Positions 16,390-24,101 of a DNA stretch of 64,000 nt are shown here, piece by piece. The notes under the pieces were generated by a model that saw nothing but the letters and a program-made list of their open reading frames with translations, made no database searches and was not told the origin of the DNA. Source of the stretch: JAJECS01 sp965198185 (lineage in GTDB: Bacteria; Chloroflexota; UBA11872); assembly GCA_965198185.1 (NCBI GenBank), contig CBDAOU010000002.1:1984001-2048000 (forward strand). The letters are read 5' to 3'. Made by a program: the position numbers and the translations under genes. Every line of letters begins with the position of its first letter. The first letter of the stretch is position 1.

Positions 16390-18906
16390 TCAGCTAACGT
16401 CGGGCACGACGCGCCACAGGCGTGCGCCCGACGCCCCCGGGTCATCCTCCGGCGGATGGTCGGCAAAGAAGTCGACGAAGTAGAGCCCGTCTGCCAAGTA
16501 GGCGACTCCGGTGATCGTGGCAAAGCCGTCGCCGACGTACTTCACGAATACCGTTGGCGCACGTGTCACCGCTCCGCCAGCATCCAGCTGAATCTCCCAG
16601 ATCTCCTTGCCCCGATCAACGGGTCCGAGCATGAAGGGGATTCCAAACGCGCCCATATAGAGCCGTCCCTGCCGCTCGGGCGGAAACACCCCGCCACTCG
16701 CGAACGCCATCCCCACAGGGGCCACGGAGGATGGGCCAAAGAGCCTGAGGGCACCATGTCCGTCCCCGCCCTCCTCGTAGGGCCGGCCGTAGTTTCCGCC
16801 GGCGTCCAGTCGCAGCAGGCGGTCGATTGACTGGCCGTTTTCGGACACATAAATCCCGCCGTCCTCCGGGCGTTGGACAATCGCGAAGACATTCCGCAGC
16901 CCCTTGGCCCATTGGTAGGACAGCGGCGCGTCGGGTGCCGACGGATCGAAACGCGGATTGTCGGCGGGCGCGCGGCCATCTCGCTGCAACCGCAGCACCT
17001 TGCCGCCGAAGACGGCGTCGTCCTGCGCTCGCTCCGGCACTTTGCCATCGCCGACCGCCGCATACAGCCGATCGTCCCGCCCGAAGATCAATCCGTGAAT
17101 CTGGTGGGAGATGTCCGTCGCTTCACCATCCATGCGCAACACGTCCACGGCGCGCGCGGCCGTGCGGCCGCCGTCGTCGCTCTCCAACCGCACGATCTTG
17201 TTGAAGAGCTTGCCGTCGCGCTTGTACACGGTCGAGACGAACACGTCGCCCGTGGTCGGATCGACGGCGACGCCTGATGTTCCAGCCTCTCCCGACGGGC
17301 GAGATGGCGGTTCGTCAAGTTGCTCGTTGAGCACATTCGTCGCATACGTCCACACCGAGCCATCCTTACCCAACGCCTTGACCGAACCTTGGAGCTCGGT
17401 GATATAGGCCACGGGCGCGTCCGGGGCGTCCGCTGGCGACGGCACGGGCGCCATCTGGACCGGCAGCGTCAATCCGCCAGCCACCAGCTCGACGCGAAAT
17501 CCCGCCGGCACGCGCCACGGCACCGCAGGGGCGCGGCCGCGAGAACCGAAAAGGAGCAGAGGCTGGGGAGGAAAGAGCGTAGTCGACGTAGGGGCGACGC
17601 CGAGTGGCGTGGCCTCCGACTCGAAGTAAAAGGCGCCCTCAGCTGTCGGCGCGCCAATCAGCACACCACCCGGTTGCAGCCGCATCCATGGCAGCCAGAC
17701 GGTCCGCCGCGCGCCCGTCCCGTCCAGGAACGAGAGCGTCGACGCCGGGATTTCCAGCCCCGCCGCGCCCACGCTGAATTTGAGGAACACGCTCTCATAG
17801 CGTTCGGCCGGCCCGAAGTCGCGCACATCGTTGATGCCCGATAGGCCCATGATTTCGTGTAGCTGGCTAGTTGACCCGGTGACAAGCAGCGAATTGCCGG
17901 CGCCAAGGGCCACCGGTGCGCCGTCAGACGTCTCCCAGCGCAAGCCGACTGGCTGAATATCACGCAACCGCATCGGTCGGGGCATGGCTTCGTCTTGCGG
18001 AATCGTGCGCGTCACCGTTGGCGACGACCACGCCGACCATTCGCTCACCGGATCGCCGCTCGAATCCCGGTGGCGGGCACGAATCGCGTACGCCGTGTCG
18101 TGCGCCAGACCCATCCGCCCCGCCAGTCGCCCCTCGAAATTCCCTAGCTCCAGCGTGGCTTGGTCGAGCGGCGCCGCCATGACCGTCACCCCCCACACGC
18201 GCACGCCATCCTGGATTCTGCGGATCTCAAATTCGGTCGCCGAATGCTGGTCCCCCGGATCCGCGTCGACAAACCCGCCGGTCTGCAGGTGAATGAAGTA
18301 GGGCGAAAGCCCTCGCCACAGCAGCGCTGGTGAGGGCTCCAGAATGGTCGGCGCTCGTGGCGGGATGTTGTCGCTGGCGGCCAGCGCCGGTGGTGTGGTG
18401 GGAGTCGCCGTCACCGGCAGCAGGCCCCTCGTCGGCACGGGGGGCGCCGCGGGCGCCAGCGAAATCCCAGCTGCGTTGGCCAGGGTGAGCGCCCCGGCGC
18501 CGCCCACGCCCCGTTCCGCCAGCACGAACGCAGTGACGGCCAGGTAGTCCTCATCCGTCAGACCTCCCGGTCCCACGCCACCTACGGGCATGCGCTCCTT
18601 GATGAACTCAAATAGATCTAGCGCCGTGGGAAGCCGGTGGTGCAGACCAGATCGGGAGAGTGCGGGGCCGGCCGTGCCCCCCTCCAGACCCGCCCCGTGG
18701 CATACGGAGCAGTGCGCCGCATATACCGTCTGTCCCACCGCCGTGGCTGCCTCCGAGGTGACGTCGGCGCGTGGCTCCGGGGTCACCTCCACAATCGGCG
18801 ATTCGGTGCTCCGTTCATCCACTGCCAGCACGACGAGGAAGGCCGCCATGGCAATTGCCGCAGCGGCGATCCCCGGCAATGCGCGGACCACCATTCCGCG
18901 GTTCAT
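16390..18906 (-). CDS. Membrane-anchored cytochrome c-PQQ sugar dehydrogenase fusion
   Basis: 838 residues from ATG at 18906; the 39 bases upstream remain open but begin only with TTG. An N-terminal membrane anchor (AAAAIAMAAFLVVLAV) is followed by a cytochrome c domain with haem site CSVCHG (Cys66-His70) and likely axial Met in KERMPVGG. A Pro/Thr linker and a beta-rich middle region (about residues 180-480) precede a six-bladed propeller of the soluble glucose/sorbosone dehydrogenase family, seen in 'SGVAVDPTTGDVFVS', 'HQIHGLIFGRDDRLY', 'KGLRNVFAIV' and 'YGRPYEEGG'. It likely oxidises a sugar or aldose outside the cell and passes electrons to its own haem. The exact substrate is unknown. 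Confidence 0.75.
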   Translation of the reverse strand: MNRGMVVRALPGIAAAAIAMAAFLVVLAVDERSTESPIVEVTPEPRADVTSEAATAVGQTVYAAHCSVCHGAGLEGGTAGPALSRSGLHHRLPTALDLFEFIKERMPVGGVGPGGLTDEDYLAVTAFVLAERGVGGAGALTLANAAGISLAPAAPPVPTRGLLPVTATPTTPPALAASDNIPPRAPTILEPSPALLWRGLSPYFIHLQTGGFVDADPGDQHSATEFEIRRIQDGVRVWGVTVMAAPLDQATLELGNFEGRLAGRMGLAHDTAYAIRARHRDSSGDPVSEWSAWSSPTVTRTIPQDEAMPRPMRLRDIQPVGLRWETSDGAPVALGAGNSLLVTGSTSQLHEIMGLSGINDVRDFGPAERYESVFLKFSVGAAGLEIPASTLSFLDGTGARRTVWLPWMRLQPGGVLIGAPTAEGAFYFESEATPLGVAPTSTTLFPPQPLLLFGSRGRAPAVPWRVPAGFRVELVAGGLTLPVQMAPVPSPADAPDAPVAYITELQGSVKALGKDGSVWTYATNVLNEQLDEPPSRPSGEAGTSGVAVDPTTGDVFVSTVYKRDGKLFNKIVRLESDDGGRTAARAVDVLRMDGEATDISHQIHGLIFGRDDRLYAAVGDGKVPERAQDDAVFGGKVLRLQRDGRAPADNPRFDPSAPDAPLSYQWAKGLRNVFAIVQRPEDGGIYVSENGQSIDRLLRLDAGGNYGRPYEEGGDGHGALRLFGPSSVAPVGMAFASGGVFPPERQGRLYMGAFGIPFMLGPVDRGKEIWEIQLDAGGAVTRAPTVFVKYVGDGFATITGVAYLADGLYFVDFFADHPPEDDPGASGARLWRVVPDVS

Positions 18907-19028
18907 ATCAATCAGCCAGTGTCCTATCGCCTGCCAGCGTCTCAAGAACCCTGCGCCGCTGGGCGCGCCAGTCTATTACTCGTCTCCGCATTGCACGGCC
19001 CGCTCCGCCGTCGTAGCGTAGGGACACC

Positions 19029-20498
19029 ATGGCCACCGCCGCCGCCTCGACGTTCAGCGTGGGCCGGATCGCGCTTGCCGGCGCGCTGCGCCGCGCCATT
19101 GGCGACGACTGGGTCATGAGCGAGCCCGATGAGGTGGCCATCTACGCCTACGACGGCTCCGTGGAGCACGCGCTGCCCGACGCGGTCGCGTTCCCGCGGG
19201 ACACCGCCGAGGTTCAGGCGGTGGTGCGCATCGCTCACGAGCTTGGCGTGCCGATCATCGGCCGCGGCGCGGGCACCGGGCTCAGCGGCGGCGCCATCGC
19301 CGCGTGCGGCGGCATCGTGGTGAGCACCTCCCGCATGAACCGCATCCTCGAAGTGGACTACCGCAACATGCAGGCCGTGGTGGAAGCCGGCGTGGTGAAC
19401 GCCGACCTCAGCGCACACACCTCCGGCTACGGGTTTCACTACGCCCCGGACCCGTCGAGTCAAGCGGCCTGCACCATCGGGGGCAACATCGCCACCAACG
19501 CCGGCGGGCCCCACACCCTGCTCCACGGCGTGACCACCAACCATGTGCTCGGGGTCGAATTCGTCACCCTTGACGGCCGCATCGTCAACGCCGGTGGCCC
19601 GGCCCTGGACCAGCCCGGCTACGACCTGGCGGGGCTCTTTTGCGGCAGCGAGGGAACGCTGGGCATCGCCACCAAGGCCGTCGTGCGCCTGGTCCGCACG
19701 CCGGCTCAGGTGCGCACCATGCTGGCGTCCTTTGCCGAGGTCGCCCAGTCCAGCGCCGCGGTCTCCGGCATCATCGCCGCGGGCATCGTTCCGGCGGCGA
19801 TGGAGATGATGGACCAGATCTCGCTGGAGGCCATCTCCCAGTACGTGCCGGCGGCCAGGCTGCCCACCGACCAGGCCGCCGTGCTGCTGATCGAGCTGGA
19901 AGGCGTGGCCGCTGAGCTGGAACCCCTTGAAGCGGCGATCCGCGGCGTGTTCGCCGAGCATGGGGCGCACGAGGTTCGCGTGGCCGCCGACGCGCGCGAG
20001 CGCGCTCTCCTCTGGCTCGGCCGCAAGAGCGCATTCGGCGCCATGGGTCGCATCTCGCCGAACTACTACGTGCAGGACGGTGTGATCCCCCGCACGAAAA
20101 TCACCGACGTGCTGGCGCAAATCGCCGGCGTGAGCGACTTCTTCACGATCCCCATCGCCAACGTCTTTCACGCCGGCGACGGCAACCTGCACCCGCTGCT
20201 GCTGTTCGACGACCGCGAGGCCGGCGCGTTGGACCGCGTGATCGAGTGCGGCACCGCCGTGCTGAAGGTGTGCGCCGACGCGGGCGGCATGCTCAGCGGC
20301 GAGCACGGTATCGGGATGGAGAAGCACCGCAACATGGGGCTCGTGTACAGCGACGCCGACCTGGAGCGCATGCAGCGCCTGCGGCAGGTCTTCAACCCGC
20401 GCAACCTCTTCAACCCGGGCAAGATCTTCCCCACCGCGGTCTCCTGCGCCGAGGTGAACAACCTGCGCCGCCGCGTCACCGCCGGCGCCCACCCATAA
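19029..20498 (+). CDS. glcD: GlcD-type FAD-linked 2-hydroxyacid oxidase
   Basis: 489 residues from ATG. The FAD_binding_4 (PCMH) domain spans about residues 40-215 with 'AFPRDTAEVQAVVRIAHE', 'IIGRGAGTGLSGGA' and 'IGGNIATNAGGPHTL'. The C-terminal FAD-oxidase cap contains 'FHAGDGNLHPLLLFD' and 'SGEHGIGMEKHRNM', with closing 'FNPRNLFNPGKIFP'. The family oxidises glycolate or D-lactate to the 2-oxoacid; E. coli GlcD works with GlcE and the Fe-S subunit GlcF, neither of which is nearby, so the partner is not shown. It is divergent from the PQQ dehydrogenase gene across a 122-base gap that may hold promoters for both. Confidence 0.88.
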   Translation: MATAAASTFSVGRIALAGALRRAIGDDWVMSEPDEVAIYAYDGSVEHALPDAVAFPRDTAEVQAVVRIAHELGVPIIGRGAGTGLSGGAIAACGGIVVSTSRMNRILEVDYRNMQAVVEAGVVNADLSAHTSGYGFHYAPDPSSQAACTIGGNIATNAGGPHTLLHGVTTNHVLGVEFVTLDGRIVNAGGPALDQPGYDLAGLFCGSEGTLGIATKAVVRLVRTPAQVRTMLASFAEVAQSSAAVSGIIAAGIVPAAMEMMDQISLEAISQYVPAARLPTDQAAVLLIELEGVAAELEPLEAAIRGVFAEHGAHEVRVAADARERALLWLGRKSAFGAMGRISPNYYVQDGVIPRTKITDVLAQIAGVSDFFTIPIANVFHAGDGNLHPLLLFDDREAGALDRVIECGTAVLKVCADAGGMLSGEHGIGMEKHRNMGLVYSDADLERMQRLRQVFNPRNLFNPGKIFPTAVSCAEVNNLRRRVTAGAHP

Positions 20499-20507
20499 GC
20501 GTCCCGC

Positions 20508-21143
20508 CCGCGCCCAAGCTCTGCGCGGTCGTGCTGGCGGCCGGGCGCTCCGAGCGCTTCGGCTCACCCAAGCCGCTAATCCGCTGGGGCAACGTCTCGC
20601 TGATCGCGCACCAGGTGCGGACGCTCGCGGGCCTCGCAGAGGTGGCTGAAGTGTTTGTCGTCACGGGCCATCGCGCCGACGAGGTGCGCGCGGCGCTGGA
20701 CGGCCTACCCGCGCGCACCGTGCACAATCCCGACTACGCGCGCGGCCGCGCCACGTCCGTCGCCTGCGCCGCCCGCGCTATGCCCGAGAACTGCGACCGG
20801 AATCCTGCTGGCCAGCGTCGACCAGCCGCTGCACCCGGGAGCTCTGGCCGACCTGATCGCCAGTTGGCGCGCTGCGCCCCACGACATCGTCAGGCCGCTG
20901 CACGAGGGCCAGCACGGTCATCCGGTCATCTTCCCCGGCGATCTGCGCGCCGAGCTGACCGCCGTGGACGACGCCACCGAAGGCCCCCGCGCCGTGGTCC
21001 GCCGCCACGCCGAGCGCCTGCGCGACGCGCCCACCGCCCATCCCCACGTCCTCCTGAACCTGAACACCCGCGCGGCCTACGCCGACGCCCTGGCCGCGTT
21101 CGACCTGCCCGACTCCGACGCGCCGCCCGACAGCGGGGCATAA
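20508..21143 (+). pseudogene. MocA/MobA-like nucleotidyltransferase, frameshifted
   Basis: The first half, in one frame, reads 'LCAVVLAAGRSERFGSPKPL', the NTP-binding loop of the MobA-like NTP transferase family (molybdenum-cofactor cytidylyltransferase MocA and relatives), then 'EVFVVTGHRADEVRAAL' and 'NPDYARGRATSVACAARAM'. Near 20795-20800 the homology moves to the +1 frame and continues 'GILLASVDQPLHPGALADL', 'HPVIFPGDLRAEL' and 'NLNTRAAYADALAAFD'. One extra base (likely a C in GCGACCGGAA) explains this. In addition, no ATG, GTG or TTG precedes the NTP loop in its frame after the glcD stop. It is therefore either a decayed gene or an assembly error. MocA would mature the cofactor of molybdenum hydroxylases. 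Confidence 0.65.
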
Positions 21144-21154
21144 TGTCGGCCCCG

Positions 21155-21230
21155 GGGCCCATAGCTCAGCTGGAAGAGCGCCTCAATGGCATTGAGGAGG
21201 TCGTCGGTTCAAGTCCGACTGGGTCCACCA
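21155..21230 (+). tRNA. tRNA-Ala (anticodon GGC)
   Basis: 76 bases. The acceptor stem GGGCCCA pairs with TGGGTCC and includes the G3-T70 wobble that identifies alanine tRNAs. The anticodon stem CCTCA/TGAGG encloses ATGGCAT, so the anticodon is GGC. The T-arm has GGTTCAAGTCC, and the CCA tail is encoded (21228-21230). It reads GCC codons, expected to be frequent in this high-GC genome. Confidence 0.97.
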
Positions 21231-21241
21231 TTCGCAGGGTT

Positions 21242-21721
21242 TTGACCTTGACGGCACCAGTTATTGCGCACCGCAACGACTGCATTTACCTAGTCGCTTG
21301 CGTCAAGAAGAAGCGTTCGAAACCAGCAAAGGCGAAGGACCTCTACGAGTCGTCTTTGTTCGTCAAGTCGCGTGCCTATGTCGAGAAGACGGGACGGTCA
21401 TGGTTCATTCTGTCCGCCAAGCACGGTCTCGTTCATCCTGAGACGGTCGTTTGCCCCTACGATCGCGCGCTGAACAATATGCGCATCAACGCACGGCGAG
21501 CGTGGGCACGGCAGGTCCTCAGCCAACTTGAACCGCATCTCGACGGAGTCAGCTCCGTCGTATTCCTGGCCGGCGAGCGATATCGGGAGCACCTGAAACC
21601 CAATATTCGAGCGCGGGGTATCAATGTAATCGTGCCCATGAAGGGACTTCGCATCGGAGAAATGCTTGGTTGGCTGACCGAGAAGTGTCGAGACCACCCG
21701 GGCCAAGGTCAACCGCTGTAG
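21242..21721 (+). CDS. DUF6884-like protein next to tRNA-Ala
   Basis: About 159 residues. No ATG is available; TTG at 21242 or 21248 are the only near starts, 11-17 bases after the tRNA end. Motifs 'IYLVACVKKKRSKP', 'AKDLYESSLFVKSRAYVE', 'WFILSAKHGLVHPE' and 'PYDRALNNM' match my memory of the DUF6884 family, an uncharacterised alpha/beta domain. An ORF in the same frame running back to 20246 passes through the tRNA and is not real. GC content is visibly lower than in flanking genes, which together with the tRNA position suggests acquisition. It ends eight bases before the next gene and is likely co-expressed with it. Confidence 0.65.
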   Translation: MTLTAPVIAHRNDCIYLVACVKKKRSKPAKAKDLYESSLFVKSRAYVEKTGRSWFILSAKHGLVHPETVVCPYDRALNNMRINARRAWARQVLSQLEPHLDGVSSVVFLAGERYREHLKPNIRARGINVIVPMKGLRIGEMLGWLTEKCRDHPGQGQPL

Positions 21722-21729
21722 AGCGATCC

Positions 21730-22479
21730 TTGAGACACCCCACAGGCAGGGCAAACGACGTCGCTAGGTTCTATGCCCTGGTCGACCGCCTGGAGGCCGG
21801 CGTTGGCGGCACCCGGGTGCTGGCCGACTGCAACGGCAAGCTTAACTGGCCGCGGCGGGGCGTCTACTTCTTCTTTGAGGATGGGGAGATTCGCTCGCGG
21901 TCTGGTGCCGGACTCCGGGTGGTGCGCGTCGGCACTCACGCGTTGAAACGCCGCGCCCGGACCACAATCTGGGGGCGGCTCTCGCAGCATCGCGGCGTAG
22001 CGCGGACCGGCGGCGGGAATCACCGTGGATCAATCTTCCGCCTGCTCGTGGGCAAGGCGCTGGCTCACCGGGGGGACCTTCCCCTGCCGCAGTCGTGGGG
22101 CGTTAAGGGTGACCTCGGCGCGGCGGCACGACGATTCGGTGTGGACCGCCCTGCAGGCAAGCAAGACGAGTCTGCGTTGGAGGTGCTTGTCAGCAAGCAC
22201 ATCGGCGCCATGCCGTTCCTTTGGCTCAATGTGGACGACGCGCCCGGGCCTGACAGCCAGCGCGCCGCAATCGAGCGACACGCCATTGCCCTGCTTAGCG
22301 GCGGGGATGACGGCGGATCATCCCTCGACCCGCCGTCGGACGGCTGGCTCGGACGCTTCAGCGACCGCGATCTCGTGCGCCGCTCCGGCCTCTGGAACAA
22401 CCGCCATGTCGGGGAGCGCTATGACCCTTCCTTCCTTGATGTGTTGGCCGAGCAGGTTGACGCAACTGAGCCTCCCTAG
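21730..22479 (+). CDS. GIY-YIG-nuclease-like protein paired with DUF6884
   Basis: About 249 residues from TTG at 21730; GTG at 21685 and TTG at 21670 are alternatives that would overlap the preceding gene. The central region reads RRGVYFFFEDG, LRVVRVGTHAL, WGRLSQHRG and NHRGSIFR: a GVYFF strand, a (Y/R)VG strand, then Arg and His, as in the GIY-YIG nuclease fold. The C-terminal part ends with 'RSGLWNNRHVGERYDPSFLDV', which looks conserved but is not assigned. If active it would cleave DNA. Pairing with the DUF6884-like gene immediately downstream of a tRNA fits a small mobile or defence-type cassette, but no function is proven. Confidence 0.5.
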   Translation: MRHPTGRANDVARFYALVDRLEAGVGGTRVLADCNGKLNWPRRGVYFFFEDGEIRSRSGAGLRVVRVGTHALKRRARTTIWGRLSQHRGVARTGGGNHRGSIFRLLVGKALAHRGDLPLPQSWGVKGDLGAAARRFGVDRPAGKQDESALEVLVSKHIGAMPFLWLNVDDAPGPDSQRAAIERHAIALLSGGDDGGSSLDPPSDGWLGRFSDRDLVRRSGLWNNRHVGERYDPSFLDVLAEQVDATEPP

Positions 22480-22557
22480 CGTGCCGGATCTTCCCGGATA
22501 CGGTTCGCCAATTTGGCCTGATGAATTGCGGTCAGCCGAGGAAATGGGCACGTCCAG

Positions 22558-23184
22558 CTAGCTCAACCACCGCTCGAACAGGGCCGCGCCGCCAAGGGCA
22601 AGGAAGGCGACTAGGACGTTCTTGATGAGGCGTCCGGCCCATGAGGCGACGAAGAATCGCTTCCAGCCGAGGCCGGCGGCGCCCGCCACCGCGCCCGCAA
22701 TGTCGAACACGGGGTTTGGCGTTGCGGCGATGACGAATACCACCACAAGGCCCCAGCGCCGGATCCAACCCTCGACCCGCTGGTAGGCCTTTTGCCGGCG
22801 AATCCAGGGCGACCCGGTGACGCCCAGCAGGTACGACACCATCTCGCCGATGACCTGACCCGTGGTGCCCACCAGCGCCGGCAGCCAGGGGTCGCCGAAC
22901 ACGATGGCGAAGGCGCCGATGCTGGCGAAGCCGAACCCCGGAAGCATGAACAGCGCGCCGGACTGCACCGACAGGATGAACAGCAGGAGGAATCCCGCCA
23001 GCCCGACCGCGCGGATCTCGCCGGCGAACGGGATGGCGGCGATGCTGCCGGCCATGGCCACCACGAGCAGCACGATTTGCGGCGCCAGCAACCGCCGGCT
23101 GGACGGTCGGGGCGGATCCTCGGAGGGTGTTGCGGCTCCGGGATCCGCCGGCTGCGAGGCGGGGTTCGTATCCTCAGCCGTCAT
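22558..23184 (-). CDS. VTT-domain (DedA/TVP38-like) membrane protein
   Basis: 208 residues from ATG. After a ~30-residue Pro/Ser-rich cytoplasmic tail come five to six membrane segments. 'GQVIGEMVSYLLG' and 'ATPNPVFDIAGAVAGAAG' match the conserved Glu and the Asn-Pro..Phe-Asp re-entrant loop of the VTT/SNARE-associated family. Members such as DedA and TVP38 act in membrane lipid flipping and homeostasis. It is divergently placed against mutM with only 20 bases between start codons, so promoters must overlap the coding ends. Its tail end faces the GIY-YIG-like gene. Confidence 0.75.
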   Translation of the reverse strand: MTAEDTNPASQPADPGAATPSEDPPRPSSRRLLAPQIVLLVVAMAGSIAAIPFAGEIRAVGLAGFLLLFILSVQSGALFMLPGFGFASIGAFAIVFGDPWLPALVGTTGQVIGEMVSYLLGVTGSPWIRRQKAYQRVEGWIRRWGLVVVFVIAATPNPVFDIAGAVAGAAGLGWKRFFVASWAGRLIKNVLVAFLALGGAALFERWLS

Positions 23185-23204
23185 CGAAACCGCTTACGCC
23201 AGCC

Positions 23205-24026
23205 ATGCCCGAGTTGCCCGAAGTCGAGACGATTCGACGTGATCTCGCTGCCGCCATCGTGGGTCGCCGCGTGTTGCGGTCCGAGGTTCTCGACGCAAGC
23301 CTAGTCCACGCACCGTCGGTCGCGGCGTTCAGCCGCGGGCTTTGCGGAAAGACCGTGCAGCTCGTGGGTCGCCGCGGGAAGTATCTGCTGGTGCACCTGG
23401 ATGACGGCGTGCTGGTGCTGCACCTGATGATGAGCGGCCGCATCTTCCTGCGGCCGGCGGACGATCCGGTGGAGCACACACGGCTGATCGTCGAATTCGA
23501 CGAGGGACCAGCGCTGCACTTCGTGGACACGCGGCGCTTCGGCAGGGCCTGGCTGCTGCCGCCGCCGGCGATTGACACGCTGTTGGCGAGCCTGGGGCCG
23601 GAGCCGTTGGAGCCAGGATTCGACGGGCGCGTCCTGCACACCGCGCTGGAAGGACGCCGCCGGGCGATCAAGCCCACGTTGCTGGATCAGCGGATCGTGG
23701 CCGGCGTGGGGAATATCTACGCGGATGAGGCGCTGTGGCTGGCCCGCATCCACCCGGACACTCCAGCCGGATCGCTGAGCCTCCGGCGACTCGACAACCT
23801 CGCGCGGGCGATCGTCGCCACGCTGCGGGCCGGCATCGAGCACGGCGGCACGAGTTTTCGCACGCACGTTGGAAGCGACGGCGAGCGCGGGCGGTACCAG
23901 GAGCGGCTCAACGTCTTCCAGCGCACCGGCGAGCCTTGCCCGCGCTGCGGCCGCGCCATCGAGCGGTTGGTGATCGGGCAGCGGGGCACGCACATCTGCC
24001 CCCGCTGCCAGCGGCGCCGCGCCTAG
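23205..24026 (+). CDS. mutM: Formamidopyrimidine-DNA glycosylase
   Basis: 273 residues. ATG at 23205 is fixed by the obligatory N-terminal 'MPELPEVETI': Pro2 becomes the catalytic amine and Glu3 acts in catalysis. 'GRRGKYLLVHL' carries the conserved Lys, 'QRIVAGVGNIYADEALW' is the helix-two-turn-helix region, and the C-terminal zinc finger reads CPRCGR...CPRCQ. It removes oxidised purines such as 8-oxoguanine and cuts the abasic site. The length is normal for Fpg. Confidence 0.95.
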   Translation: MPELPEVETIRRDLAAAIVGRRVLRSEVLDASLVHAPSVAAFSRGLCGKTVQLVGRRGKYLLVHLDDGVLVLHLMMSGRIFLRPADDPVEHTRLIVEFDEGPALHFVDTRRFGRAWLLPPPAIDTLLASLGPEPLEPGFDGRVLHTALEGRRRAIKPTLLDQRIVAGVGNIYADEALWLARIHPDTPAGSLSLRRLDNLARAIVATLRAGIEHGGTSFRTHVGSDGERGRYQERLNVFQRTGEPCPRCGRAIERLVIGQRGTHICPRCQRRRA

Positions 24027-24065
24027 GCGAGCTTGCGATCGCCCTGGTTGACCCGGGAACGGGCA

Positions 24066-24091
24066 CCCTTCGACAGGCTCAGGGCGAACGG
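24066..24091 (+). repeat. Interspersed palindromic repeat core
   Basis: A 26-base sequence containing TTCGACAGGCTCAGGGCGA lies between the convergent mutM and rqcH genes. It matches the loop and right-arm core of the MITE-like element at 48792-48919 with one substitution, and relates to the degenerate tandem copies near 30014-30150. The ends CCCT and AGGG can pair around an 11-base loop. Confidence 0.8.
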
Positions 24092-24101
24092 GCGAGGTGG
24101 G

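Noticed and set aside
18942..20567. 541-residue minus-strand ORF over glcD
   Set aside because: Antisense to a well-recognised FAD oxidase; composition (His, Gly, Val, Ala) is that of a reversed-complement frame.
20246..21721. 491-residue ORF joining glcD end, MocA-like start, tRNA and the DUF6884-like gene
   Set aside because: It reads through the tRNA-Ala gene; it is three unrelated pieces that happen to share a frame.
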